Origin: Lawsonibacter hominis
Lineage (GTDB): Bacteria; Bacillota; Clostridia; Oscillospirales; Oscillospiraceae
Length of the DNA stretch: 64,000 bases
Direction of reading: 5' to 3'
Assembly (NCBI RefSeq): GCF_014287895.1
Contig: NZ_JACOPP010000011.1
Coordinates: 1 to 64,000 of the forward strand
The notes under the pieces were generated by a model, which was not told where the DNA came from, did not search any database, and worked only from the letters and a program-made list of their open reading frames with translations. Shown one piece after another: positions 57,724 to 64,000 of this stretch. How positions within the stretch are numbered: position 1 is the first letter of the stretch; each line of letters starts with the position of its first letter. Both the position numbers and the translations under genes were made by a program.

Positions 57724-59541
57724 TCAAATCCCCCAATCCTCGGAGAGTACATGGTCGTTGATGTTGCTGCCCGGCGTACGCATCACCAGCAGCCGGGCCA
57801 GGGCGTTCATAACGGCGGCCACAGGATCGATGCGCTCTGTATCGTCTTTGTGCCGCTTGGAGAGCTTTATATCTCCATAGTTGTTCTGGATTTCGATGGC
57901 GTTGCCCAGGCACCAGTAGGCCAGCGGATTCTCCTCGATAATCAAACGCCCCTGGAGCAGCAGCTCCCGGAAGGTCTTCACCGCCAGGTTCTGTCCGGCG
58001 CAGGTCTGCGCCACCTCCACGCAGAAATCCTCCCGGTTGCGGTCCTCGTTCATGCGGATGGCGAGATCGGTAGCGTTGTGTCCGTCATAATCCACTTCGT
58101 CTACCGCCCAGCCGTGTTCCCGCTCGCCGGCACAGATCCAGTTATAGACATAGCTGTTGTCCGTCACATCGCCGGGCGTCAGCGTACAATAGCCTCCCTC
58201 GGCCCAAAACCGGTAGGGCACCCGGTCGGTTTTTTCGTGCCGCCCCGCCCCGTTTTCGGGCATAAAGGCATGCATTTTGATGGCGATGCGTCCGTCCCCC
58301 AGGTCAAACACAGCCCCTGCACCGGACAGGTCGATGCGCTTGCCCAGGTCAAACCCGCAGTGACAGTGCAGCCCGTCTGTGAGGGCGGCGAACTCCGCCC
58401 GAGGCTTCATGGCTGTTTTGACAAGCGCCATGCACCGCTCATCCAGATAGCGGTTGACGCTGCCCGTCTGCCAGACGCACATGCGCCGGGTTAAAAATTT
58501 GCGGATCTTGTCCGGATCGTTGGAGGCGTAGGCCGTGTTGTGCTCGTCCCGGATCTGCTTGAGCAGGATCTCACTGTACTGGCTGGGATACCGCAGGCAG
58601 GGGCTTGGCTTTGCCCATGCCCCCTCATCGTGAGGGCTGTCACCATCGTCCAGCTCCCGGATCATCACAAAGTAGCTCTCGTCGGTGACCGTTGGGTCCT
58701 CCAGGACCCGCTTGGCGTACAGCTCCTCCTCATAGCACGGCTTGTTGCCGGCATCATCGCCCGCCGTGGTGATCACATCCAGCAGGGACTGGGCCCGCTT
58801 GCCGAAGGAGTTGGTGCCCAGGTCGTAGATCTCCGAGTGCGGGTGGGCGTGGTACTCGTCCACCACGAAGTAGGTAGGGGCGCCGCTGTCCTTGTTCTTC
58901 GTGTCCTTGGACAGGGCCCGCATGAATCCGCCCCGGGTGCGGTGGACGATGGGGTTAGACCGGGGGACCAGCAGCCTCCTGGCGATGCTGGGGCTGTTGA
59001 GGGCGATCTTCTTGGCGTCGCCCAGTACCCGCATGGCCTGGCCACGGTCCACAGCGGCACACTCCACCTCCGGTTCCTGCTCAAACCGGGCCAGCTCCGG
59101 CCGGTAGGGCGGATAGATGGCATCACCGCACATATGGTACAGTCCCTGTCCGGATTTCTCCGTGCTCTTGTAAGTACCGCGGGAGCGCTTATTGTAGGTA
59201 TGCGTAAACCTCCGGGCGCCCGTCTCCCGATGGACCCATCCGTAGACGCAGCCGAGGTCAAACACCTGCCATGGTTCCAGCTGGATCGGCTTTCCCGCGT
59301 CTACTCCCCGCACTTGGATACACTGCCCAAACCACCGGATAATCCGATCCGCCCGGGTGGTGTCGAACACATAGGGGAAATCATCCGTCCCCTGCCGCGC
59401 TAAGTCGTCCAAATGCCGCCGGCAGGCCAGGATCTCGTACTTGCAGCACAGGGGCCGCAGCTTGCCGTATACCACCTGCTTGGCGTAGACAGCGACAGGG
59501 TGATGCAGGCCGCTTTGCCATCTAGTCGCCAAAGAGATCAC
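57724..59541 (-). CDS. terL: Terminase large subunit
   Basis: A 605-residue packaging motor. The ATPase half has an atypical Walker A, NKRSRGTYKST, a DRGQAMRVLGDAKKI segment and Walker B at FVVDEYHAH. The nuclease half starts with HCGFDLGKRIDLSGAG, bearing the first catalytic Asp. It cuts concatemers and pumps DNA through the portal. Overlaps the small subunit gene by 20 bp. Confidence 0.93.
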   Translation of the reverse strand: MISLATRWQSGLHHPVAVYAKQVVYGKLRPLCCKYEILACRRHLDDLARQGTDDFPYVFDTTRADRIIRWFGQCIQVRGVDAGKPIQLEPWQVFDLGCVYGWVHRETGARRFTHTYNKRSRGTYKSTEKSGQGLYHMCGDAIYPPYRPELARFEQEPEVECAAVDRGQAMRVLGDAKKIALNSPSIARRLLVPRSNPIVHRTRGGFMRALSKDTKNKDSGAPTYFVVDEYHAHPHSEIYDLGTNSFGKRAQSLLDVITTAGDDAGNKPCYEEELYAKRVLEDPTVTDESYFVMIRELDDGDSPHDEGAWAKPSPCLRYPSQYSEILLKQIRDEHNTAYASNDPDKIRKFLTRRMCVWQTGSVNRYLDERCMALVKTAMKPRAEFAALTDGLHCHCGFDLGKRIDLSGAGAVFDLGDGRIAIKMHAFMPENGAGRHEKTDRVPYRFWAEGGYCTLTPGDVTDNSYVYNWICAGEREHGWAVDEVDYDGHNATDLAIRMNEDRNREDFCVEVAQTCAGQNLAVKTFRELLLQGRLIIEENPLAYWCLGNAIEIQNNYGDIKLSKRHKDDTERIDPVAAVMNALARLLVMRTPGSNINDHVLSEDWGI

Positions 59542-60037
59542 CGTCCGGATCAGCGCTGGCCCCGGCCGCCGCTGCTGCCCGCTTCTGGGCCAGCCGCACC
59601 CGCCCGGAGGGGGTGAGCCCCAGCTTTTCCGCGTACTGGAGGATATTGCGCTCCAGGCTCTGCATCTTACCGCTCACCGCGTCCAACTTGGCCGCTGCGT
59701 CGGCCACCGCCTCCGGGTCGTCCTTGGCGTCCTTCAGCTGCCTGGCGGCCAGGGAGAGGAGCCTGCACTGGGTCTCATACCGGGCCATCATGACGGAGTA
59801 TACGCCGAGCGCGTCGCTGTCCAGGTCGTCCAGGATCACCAGGCCGTCCATCCGCTCCAGGACCTTCTTCCAATACCGGCCGGCGGCGGCGTTCTTAGTC
59901 ATGAGGGCGGGCTTCTCCATCTGGGCCAGACGGCCCCGGTCAGGGATCACGCCCTCCTCCGCCCGCTCCCGGAGCTGCCGCTCCTCCTCGGTCAGGTTCT
60001 TGCTCATGTTCTCCAGCGCCTTGGGTGGCGTGGGCAT
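59522..60037 (-). CDS. terS: Terminase small subunit (P27 family)
   Basis: A 171-residue TerS. KNLTEEERQLRERAEEGVIPDRG opens it, then a YWKKVLERMDGLVILDDLDSDAL helix pair and the C-terminal EKLGLTPSGRVRLAQKRA, typical of P27-like small subunits. ATG at 60037 follows AGGAGGTGAGAG; a longer in-frame start to 60382 is rejected. First gene of the packaging-structure block. Confidence 0.88.
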   Translation of the reverse strand: MPTPPKALENMSKNLTEEERQLRERAEEGVIPDRGRLAQMEKPALMTKNAAAGRYWKKVLERMDGLVILDDLDSDALGVYSVMMARYETQCRLLSLAARQLKDAKDDPEAVADAAAKLDAVSGKMQSLERNILQYAEKLGLTPSGRVRLAQKRAAAAAGASADPDGDLFGD

Positions 60038-60263
60038 CTCTCTCACCTCCTGCTCCCCGCCCGGCCGGGCCGGTATTCTGATAGGGGAGATTTTCCTACA
60101 TCTGAGGGGCCGCGGGGTCTTCCGCCCCCTCGCCCGAAACTTTTTGGGGGCGGGGGGAGGGTAGGCAAGCCATAGGCTTGCCCCTGCACGCGCCCGGCCG
60201 TGGGCACGCCCACGCGCTCTCACGCGCCGGGGCGCGGACGTAGCCAGCGGCATCCAAACGGGC
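60038..60263 (-). other. Noncoding spacer between HNH and terS
   Basis: Very G/C-rich with homopolymer runs (GGGGGCGGGGGGAGGG) and an AGGCAAGCCATAGGCTTGCC hairpin near 60162-60181. This is the usual place of the cos or pac site next to terS and HNH, but no site can be defined from sequence alone. No promoter recognised. Confidence 0.4.
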
Positions 60264-60635
60264 TCAAATTCTCGCCATTTTCCTTCGTTCTTCCGCCTGT
60301 TCCCGGGCGGTCTTCTGGTCGTGATGATGCTTGCACAAGCTCTGGTGGTTGGCCGTGTCGACGAACAACGCCCAGTCCCCACGGTGGGGCTTGACGTGAT
60401 CCACCACCGTGGCCCGCACCCGCTCCCCGTGCTTGGCGCACTCCCGGCAGAACGGCTCCCGCAGGAGCTGTGCGGGCCGCAGATCGTCGGTCCAGATGTC
60501 CAGGCCGTACCATGCGTGGTGCTCCGCCGAGGCCCGCCGGGCCGCCGGCTTGGGTTTGTGTTTGGGACAGTATCCCTCCCGGGTCAGCTCCGGGCACCCC
60601 GGGTGCCTACATGGTCGGAGCGACTTCAGCGCCAC
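60264..60635 (-). CDS. HNH endonuclease
   Basis: A 123-residue HNH nuclease with two zinc-binding Cys pairs (CRHPGCP... CPKH; CREC...) and the core VVDHVKPHRGDWALFVD then NHQSLCKHHHDQKT. HNH proteins next to terS assist DNA packaging cleavage in many phages, for example HK97 gp74. Confidence 0.93.
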   Translation of the reverse strand: MALKSLRPCRHPGCPELTREGYCPKHKPKPAARRASAEHHAWYGLDIWTDDLRPAQLLREPFCRECAKHGERVRATVVDHVKPHRGDWALFVDTANHQSLCKHHHDQKTAREQAEERRKMARI

Positions 60636-60704
60636 AGGCTATCACCTCCGGGCAAAACAAACAGCGCCCAAGCCACGACACCCGGTATTCGGGTCATCAT
60701 AGGC

Positions 60705-60968
60705 TCAGGCGCTGGTCTCATCGGACGCTGGCTCAGGCGCTTCGATATTCACGATGCTTTCTTGTCCGCACCTGCGGCAGTAGACCGGCAGGGCATAGGC
60801 GGTGGTATCCTCCCTCAGCTTCAGAACCTTGCCCTTTCCGCATACAGGACACATCAACCATCCATTCCTTATGACAATCTTACCAGACTCGAGGTGCTGT
60901 TGCAATACCTCCAAAGCAGATTTTCCCTCCTCTTTTGAGTTGTTACAGGTGGTTTCCAGACCGAACAA
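60705..60968 (-). CDS. Cysteine-rich KTR-type zinc-ribbon protein
   Basis: An 87-residue protein. The core NGWLMCPVCGKGKVLKLRED then LPVYCRRCGQESIVNIEA has two CxxC pairs separated by about 27 residues, the pattern of cysteine-rich KTR proteins and Com-like zinc fingers. Com of Mu is a translational activator; whether this one binds RNA is unknown. Confidence 0.8.
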   Translation of the reverse strand: MFGLETTCNNSKEEGKSALEVLQQHLESGKIVIRNGWLMCPVCGKGKVLKLREDTTAYALPVYCRRCGQESIVNIEAPEPASDETSA

Positions 60969-60978
60969 GACGCGCGGG

Positions 60979-61734
60979 CTATTCCTTTTTCCGTCTGCGC
61001 GGTGGCCTGACTCCTCTCTTCCCCTCCTTTCTCTCCGGCAACAGGTACTTTAAATACAGATATTCTCCGAACTCACTCTTCTCCTCCCGGCGATCCAGGG
61101 TAATCGCGCCGGGTGGTGCCGTAATGGTAACGCTGTCTGAGACCCGCATGCTCTCCACCCTGGGCTTCGTCAGGCCGACCGAAGGTGTCCAGCTCCGCGC
61201 GCCCGGCTCGGCCCTTCCCACCTCCCGCGGCTCCTTGGTGAGATATTTCGCCAGTGCCTCATAGCCCTCCCAGATATCCAGCCGTTCCATGTCCACCTGG
61301 CCGTAGGGCCAAAGGGATTGGAGCACGTCCAGATCCCCGCCTGTGCCGTTGAGGACAAGATGGTGGTGCAGCCGCCCACCCTCCGCGCTCAGCTGCTCTG
61401 TCACGTAAATGTACTTAGTAATAAGTCCACGCACCTTACGGTGCTTGCGCAGCAGGGCCAGGAATTTGCGTACCCGCTTGATTGCAGCTTCCCGGTTTAC
61501 CGGAAGGTAGTCGTCACCATAGGTAAGTACGATGTGTAGGTCATGCCAGTCAAAGTTTGCAGCAAGCACCATCTCCAGTTTCTGCCATGACCGGCGCAGG
61601 TTGATTTTTTCCTGGGCTACACTGGACATCTGGCTCTTGGCCGCCCTTTCCCGCGGCGTGTCCTGGATAGAGGCGCTGGTATAGCAGACGCTTGCCACCA
61701 GCCGCCCGCCGGTAATTGTCTTAATCCGCTTCAT
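60979..61734 (-). CDS. Rolling-circle replication-associated-type HUH protein
   Basis: A 251-residue protein with a Rep-like HUH layout: LHIVLTYGDDYLP (motif 1-like), GRLHHHLVLNG (HUH metal site), and YEALAKYLTKEPRE with the candidate nucleophilic tyrosine. The C-terminus is basic (KRGVRPPRRRKKE). Such proteins are annotated in several Firmicutes prophages. Nicking activity and any role in replication are inferred. Overlaps the upstream gene by 14 bp. Confidence 0.75.
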   Translation of the reverse strand: MKRIKTITGGRLVASVCYTSASIQDTPRERAAKSQMSSVAQEKINLRRSWQKLEMVLAANFDWHDLHIVLTYGDDYLPVNREAAIKRVRKFLALLRKHRKVRGLITKYIYVTEQLSAEGGRLHHHLVLNGTGGDLDVLQSLWPYGQVDMERLDIWEGYEALAKYLTKEPREVGRAEPGARSWTPSVGLTKPRVESMRVSDSVTITAPPGAITLDRREEKSEFGEYLYLKYLLPERKEGKRGVRPPRRRKKE

Positions 61735-62161
61735 CCGGTTCCTCCGACTCCAGGGCGGTCAATACCTTACCGATCTGCCTCCATATCTCCAGCGGAAGCT
61801 TGCTCCCAGCATATGCCTCCCGTACATCGTGCTCCGTCAGGCCGCCGGCTTCTGCCACCCGGCGGAAGCAGCCCAATCCGTGCGCTCCACGGTATTGGAC
61901 CAAACGCTCATGCACCTGACGTTTCAGGCGGCTTCCTGGCCCGCCTCCCAGCCCACCATTAGGCTGTGTCTGCACAAGGCCGCCGGATGGATGAACCGCA
62001 GCCACCTCTACCCCGCCGATCTCTGGAATCTGCGCCAAATTCCATTTCATTCCACATGTTAGCACAAGCACTCCGATTTTCAGGCTCTCCAACACATAGT
62101 GGCGCATCGCCTCCAAATCACTTGCCTGTTCGCTTGGGACGGTTACAATCAAAATTTCCAC
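61721..62161 (-). CDS. Phage protein of unknown function, 146 residues
   Basis: Starts at a GTG with GGAGGTGGTCCT upstream (EILIVTVPSEQASDLEAMRH). The middle is Gly-rich; the end is helical (GLTEHDVREAYAGSKLPLEIWRQIGKVL) and looks like a small DNA-binding or adaptor helix bundle. Overlaps the HUH gene by 14 bp, suggesting coupled expression. No family recognised. Confidence 0.65.
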   Translation of the reverse strand: MEILIVTVPSEQASDLEAMRHYVLESLKIGVLVLTCGMKWNLAQIPEIGGVEVAAVHPSGGLVQTQPNGGLGGGPGSRLKRQVHERLVQYRGAHGLGCFRRVAEAGGLTEHDVREAYAGSKLPLEIWRQIGKVLTALESEEPDEAD

Positions 62162-62228
62162 AGGACCACCTCCATGCAAATGCGGAAAGGCGGGGCCAGA
62201 GCCCCGCCATCCCTTTTCTGTTTTCGTG

Positions 62229-62342
62229 CTACTCGTCACATCGGTCATCTATTTTGCGCGCTCCGTGGCTGGCGAGTGCCCCTTGGATGCCGCCCAGGCT
62301 CTTGTACACGTCAACCGTGCTGGTGTAATTCTTGATTGCCAT
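62229..62342 (-). CDS. Short phage ORF, possibly a truncated gene
   Basis: A 37-residue frame (MAIKNYTSTVDVYKSLGG, then GALASHGARKIDDRC) that sits tidily between two phage genes. Its opening matches, from memory, a longer phage protein in which the GARKI segment continues for several more dozen residues. Here it stops soon after, so it may be a deletion product. The ribosome binding site is weak. Confidence 0.45.
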   Translation of the reverse strand: MAIKNYTSTVDVYKSLGGIQGALASHGARKIDDRCDE

Positions 62343-62381
62343 TGCTCATACCGCCTCTCTCAGGATGGATTCGCTTCCCAC

Positions 62382-64000
62382 TCATGCCACAACTGTCTCC
62401 CTATCTGCACCGATGACCGGCCGGCCCGCCTTATCCCTGGGCGCCCCGGCCCTGACCCAGCTCAGCCAAAGATCCTCGAAGGCCTGCACCTCCGGGGTGC
62501 GGGGGCAGTTCCGCAGCCCCCGGTTCTGCCGCACCGTCAGCTCCTTCTCATCCAGTTCAAGCGTATAGTAGGAGCTCCTGGGACTGGATTTTTTCCGGAT
62601 GAAGAAAATGGCCGTCTGCCCGTCGGCGTGGCGCCTGCCATAGGTGCTGACGCAGTGGCGGAGGGCGTTGCCCTCGTCGGTGAGCTCCTTCTGGCTGGCC
62701 GCCGGCCGGATCAGCAGGCCGCCCGAGGCAAAGGCGTACTTGCGCAGCGCCATCCGCCGCACTCGGAATTTACCCGCCACCCCCTTTTGCTCCAGGAGCG
62801 CCGTCCCGGCCGCGGCCTCGTCGTGGGCGGCAATCAGGTTATGTGGGAAGCGCACCCGCTCATTGCTCAGATCCCAGCCCAGCCGCCCCGCCATATCCCA
62901 ATAGTCGATGAGGATCTGCACATCCGGCATCTCGCCATCCGCAGGCGGGTCCTCATCCTCCGGCTCCGGGGCATAGTCGTCCTCCCACTGCCCGCACTGT
63001 CGGAGCAGGTACCGGATGCTCCTGGCCACTGGCCCCAGGCCTACCAGCTGCCCGACGTGCTCATCCCCCAGGAAAAAGGCGTTGACGATATCCTGCTCGG
63101 TCAGCACTTCGCCCGCCGCCTTGCTGTGCCGGTAGAGATCCCAGAACAGTACATCCCAATCCTGCCCCCGGGCCATGCGCAGCTCCTCCCGGTTGAGCCG
63201 GAACATCCTGGCAGGCCGGTTCTGGGTCCAATCCAGCTCGGGTAGCTCCAGTTCCCCCCCTGCGTTCTTTTCCCACCGGTCCTTCCTGGTCCCGGCCCGG
63301 ATCAGATCGTCCAGTACCCGGGGCAGCCCGTGGAGCAGCGCCCCCTCCGCGTTCGGGTGGGCCTGGTATAACCGCATCCAGACCACTGGGCAGTGCCGGG
63401 CCCCGGGCCGGGGCTGCATGTACACGTCCAGTTTGCAGTGGGGCAGGCAGCTCCCCGCCAGCAGATGCTCCGACAGGCCGAAGATGTTCTCCTCCTCCCC
63501 CCACCGCTCCGTCCACGTCCTGGGCTGTCTCCAGTCCCGGGTGTACTGGATGAAATACCCTGCATGGCCGCTGTAGGCGTTGGTCCAGCCCATCAGCTGG
63601 GCACAGTCCCAGGCTGAAAACACATAGGCCTCCGCCGGTATGGCCTCCAGGTGCTCGCCGCCTCCGGCGAACACACGCCGCTGGATCACCCAGCCCGTCA
63701 GGACCAGCAAATGGTCCTCACCCACCACACAGGCGCTCATGGCCATCCCCTCTGCCGGGGCAAACCAGCCCGTCTTCCGCAGCGCGGCCCGCCGGCGGAT
63801 CTGTACCTGGCATCCGCACTGGGGGCACAGGATGCAATTCCCGTCCTCATAGACCGTCCCGCCCTCCTCCTCGGTATAGCTCTCCGGGAGGACGAAACCG
63901 TACCCTTTCTGACCCCGTCCATAGTGGTACAGCTCCTGGTACCCGCAGCAGGAACACTCCACCCGCACCATCTTCCGTTTCCGGGGCCTGGCATACTCGT
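62382..64000 (-). CDS. PcfJ-like protein (5' end beyond the window)
   Basis: At least 530 residues. Two zinc-binding Cys pairs lie near the visible N-terminus (ECSCCGYQELYHYG and CILCPQCGCQVQI). The C-terminal PcfJ core is EGNALRHCVSTYGRRHADGQ then IFFIRKKSSPRSSYYTLELD. PcfJ-like proteins occur on conjugative plasmids and phages and have no settled role. An ATG exists at 63971, but the frame stays open to the edge (EYARPRKRK before it), and no ribosome binding site precedes that ATG, so the true start probably lies outside. Confidence 0.85.
   Translation of the reverse strand, partial: EYARPRKRKMVRVECSCCGYQELYHYGRGQKGYGFVLPESYTEEEGGTVYEDGNCILCPQCGCQVQIRRRAALRKTGWFAPAEGMAMSACVVGEDHLLVLTGWVIQRRVFAGGGEHLEAIPAEAYVFSAWDCAQLMGWTNAYSGHAGYFIQYTRDWRQPRTWTERWGEEENIFGLSEHLLAGSCLPHCKLDVYMQPRPGARHCPVVWMRLYQAHPNAEGALLHGLPRVLDDLIRAGTRKDRWEKNAGGELELPELDWTQNRPARMFRLNREELRMARGQDWDVLFWDLYRHSKAAGEVLTEQDIVNAFFLGDEHVGQLVGLGPVARSIRYLLRQCGQWEDDYAPEPEDEDPPADGEMPDVQILIDYWDMAGRLGWDLSNERVRFPHNLIAAHDEAAAGTALLEQKGVAGKFRVRRMALRKYAFASGGLLIRPAASQKELTDEGNALRHCVSTYGRRHADGQTAIFFIRKKSSPRSSYYTLELDEKELTVRQNRGLRNCPRTPEVQAFEDLWLSWVRAGAPRDKAGRPVIGADRETVVA

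Larger units (their letters stand above)
39203..64000 (-). mobile_element. Prophage with contractile tail (late genes), continuing past the right edge
   Basis: A continuous, mostly overlapping minus-strand gene series in standard order: TerS-TerL-portal-protease-capsid-connectors-sheath-tube-chaperone-tape measure-hub-baseplate-fibre-endolysin-holin. The tail genes match PBSX/Xkd-type families, and sheath plus tube show a contractile tail. Integrase, repressor and the other attachment site must lie to the right of 64,000 or are absent. The left end is set at the holin stop; the att site cannot be fixed. Confidence 0.93.

Noticed and set aside
57724..59541. Terminase suspected inactive because of an unusual Walker A
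   Set aside because: The NKRSRGTYKST form keeps the Lys-Ser-Thr end, and the rest of the ATPase and nuclease motifs are intact. I recall the same form in a clostridial terminase subgroup.

Overview
The window looks like chromosome from a high-GC (roughly 60%) gut clostridium of the Oscillospiraceae type (Flavonifractor / Pseudoflavonifractor / Lawsonibacter-like). The grounds are strong AGGAGG-type ribosome binding sites with occasional GTG/TTG starts, the Firmicutes block ylxM-ffh-rpsP-khpA-rimM-trmD, an FMN riboswitch feeding RibU-type ECF transporters, a GTP-type PEP carboxykinase, and a PBSX-like prophage. The genus is inferred from overall character and has not been checked against a database.

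Bases 1-39,200 are ordinary chromosome in small divergent units. From left to right: a radical SAM/SPASM protein; a BlaI/BlaR1-type regulator pair whose sensor carries four tandem repeats; a SLOG protein; an FMN riboswitch with two tandem RibU-like genes; a PadR-DUF2812 pair with a palindromic operator; dinB; a minus-strand operon of two M16 peptidase homologues (YmfF/YmfH type) and lgt; a formate/nitrite transporter; a 7-kb cyclic beta-glucan synthase-like gene; the SRP / ribosome-maturation operon; degV; an acetyltransferase, a WYL regulator read in frame into a zinc-ribbon gene, and a DUF3788 gene; rsmA; pckG; a TetR regulator; an integrase remnant beside tRNA-Gly(CCC); an autonomous 26-codon mini-gene; a TVP38-family protein; an IS200-type insertion sequence; two membrane-protein genes; a decayed gene; and a DUF4160-DUF2442-XRE cassette with twin operators.

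Bases 39,203-64,000 are the late half of a prophage read on the minus strand and continuing past the right edge. In transcription order: a PcfJ-like protein, small early genes, an HUH replication-type protein, a zinc-ribbon protein, HNH nuclease, TerS, TerL, portal, protease, HK97-fold capsid, connectors, contractile sheath and tube, tail chaperone, tape measure, LysM/XkdQ hub proteins, baseplate, fibres, XkdX, endolysin and holin. A tail sheath gene marks it as a contractile-tailed (myovirus) phage. The tail chaperone ends in a classical A AAA AAC slippery site that joins it to a second frame, and the tail module is interrupted by a type I toxin-antitoxin-like locus and by a plus-strand membrane-protein gene with its own promoter.

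Four intergenic spacers (about 0.14, 11.0, 35.5 and 49.4 kb) carry diverged copies of one modular, hairpin-rich repeat of about 200-250 bp. One copy lies inside the prophage. I judge this repeat, the frameshift site and the small autonomous transcripts to be the least conventional content of the window.
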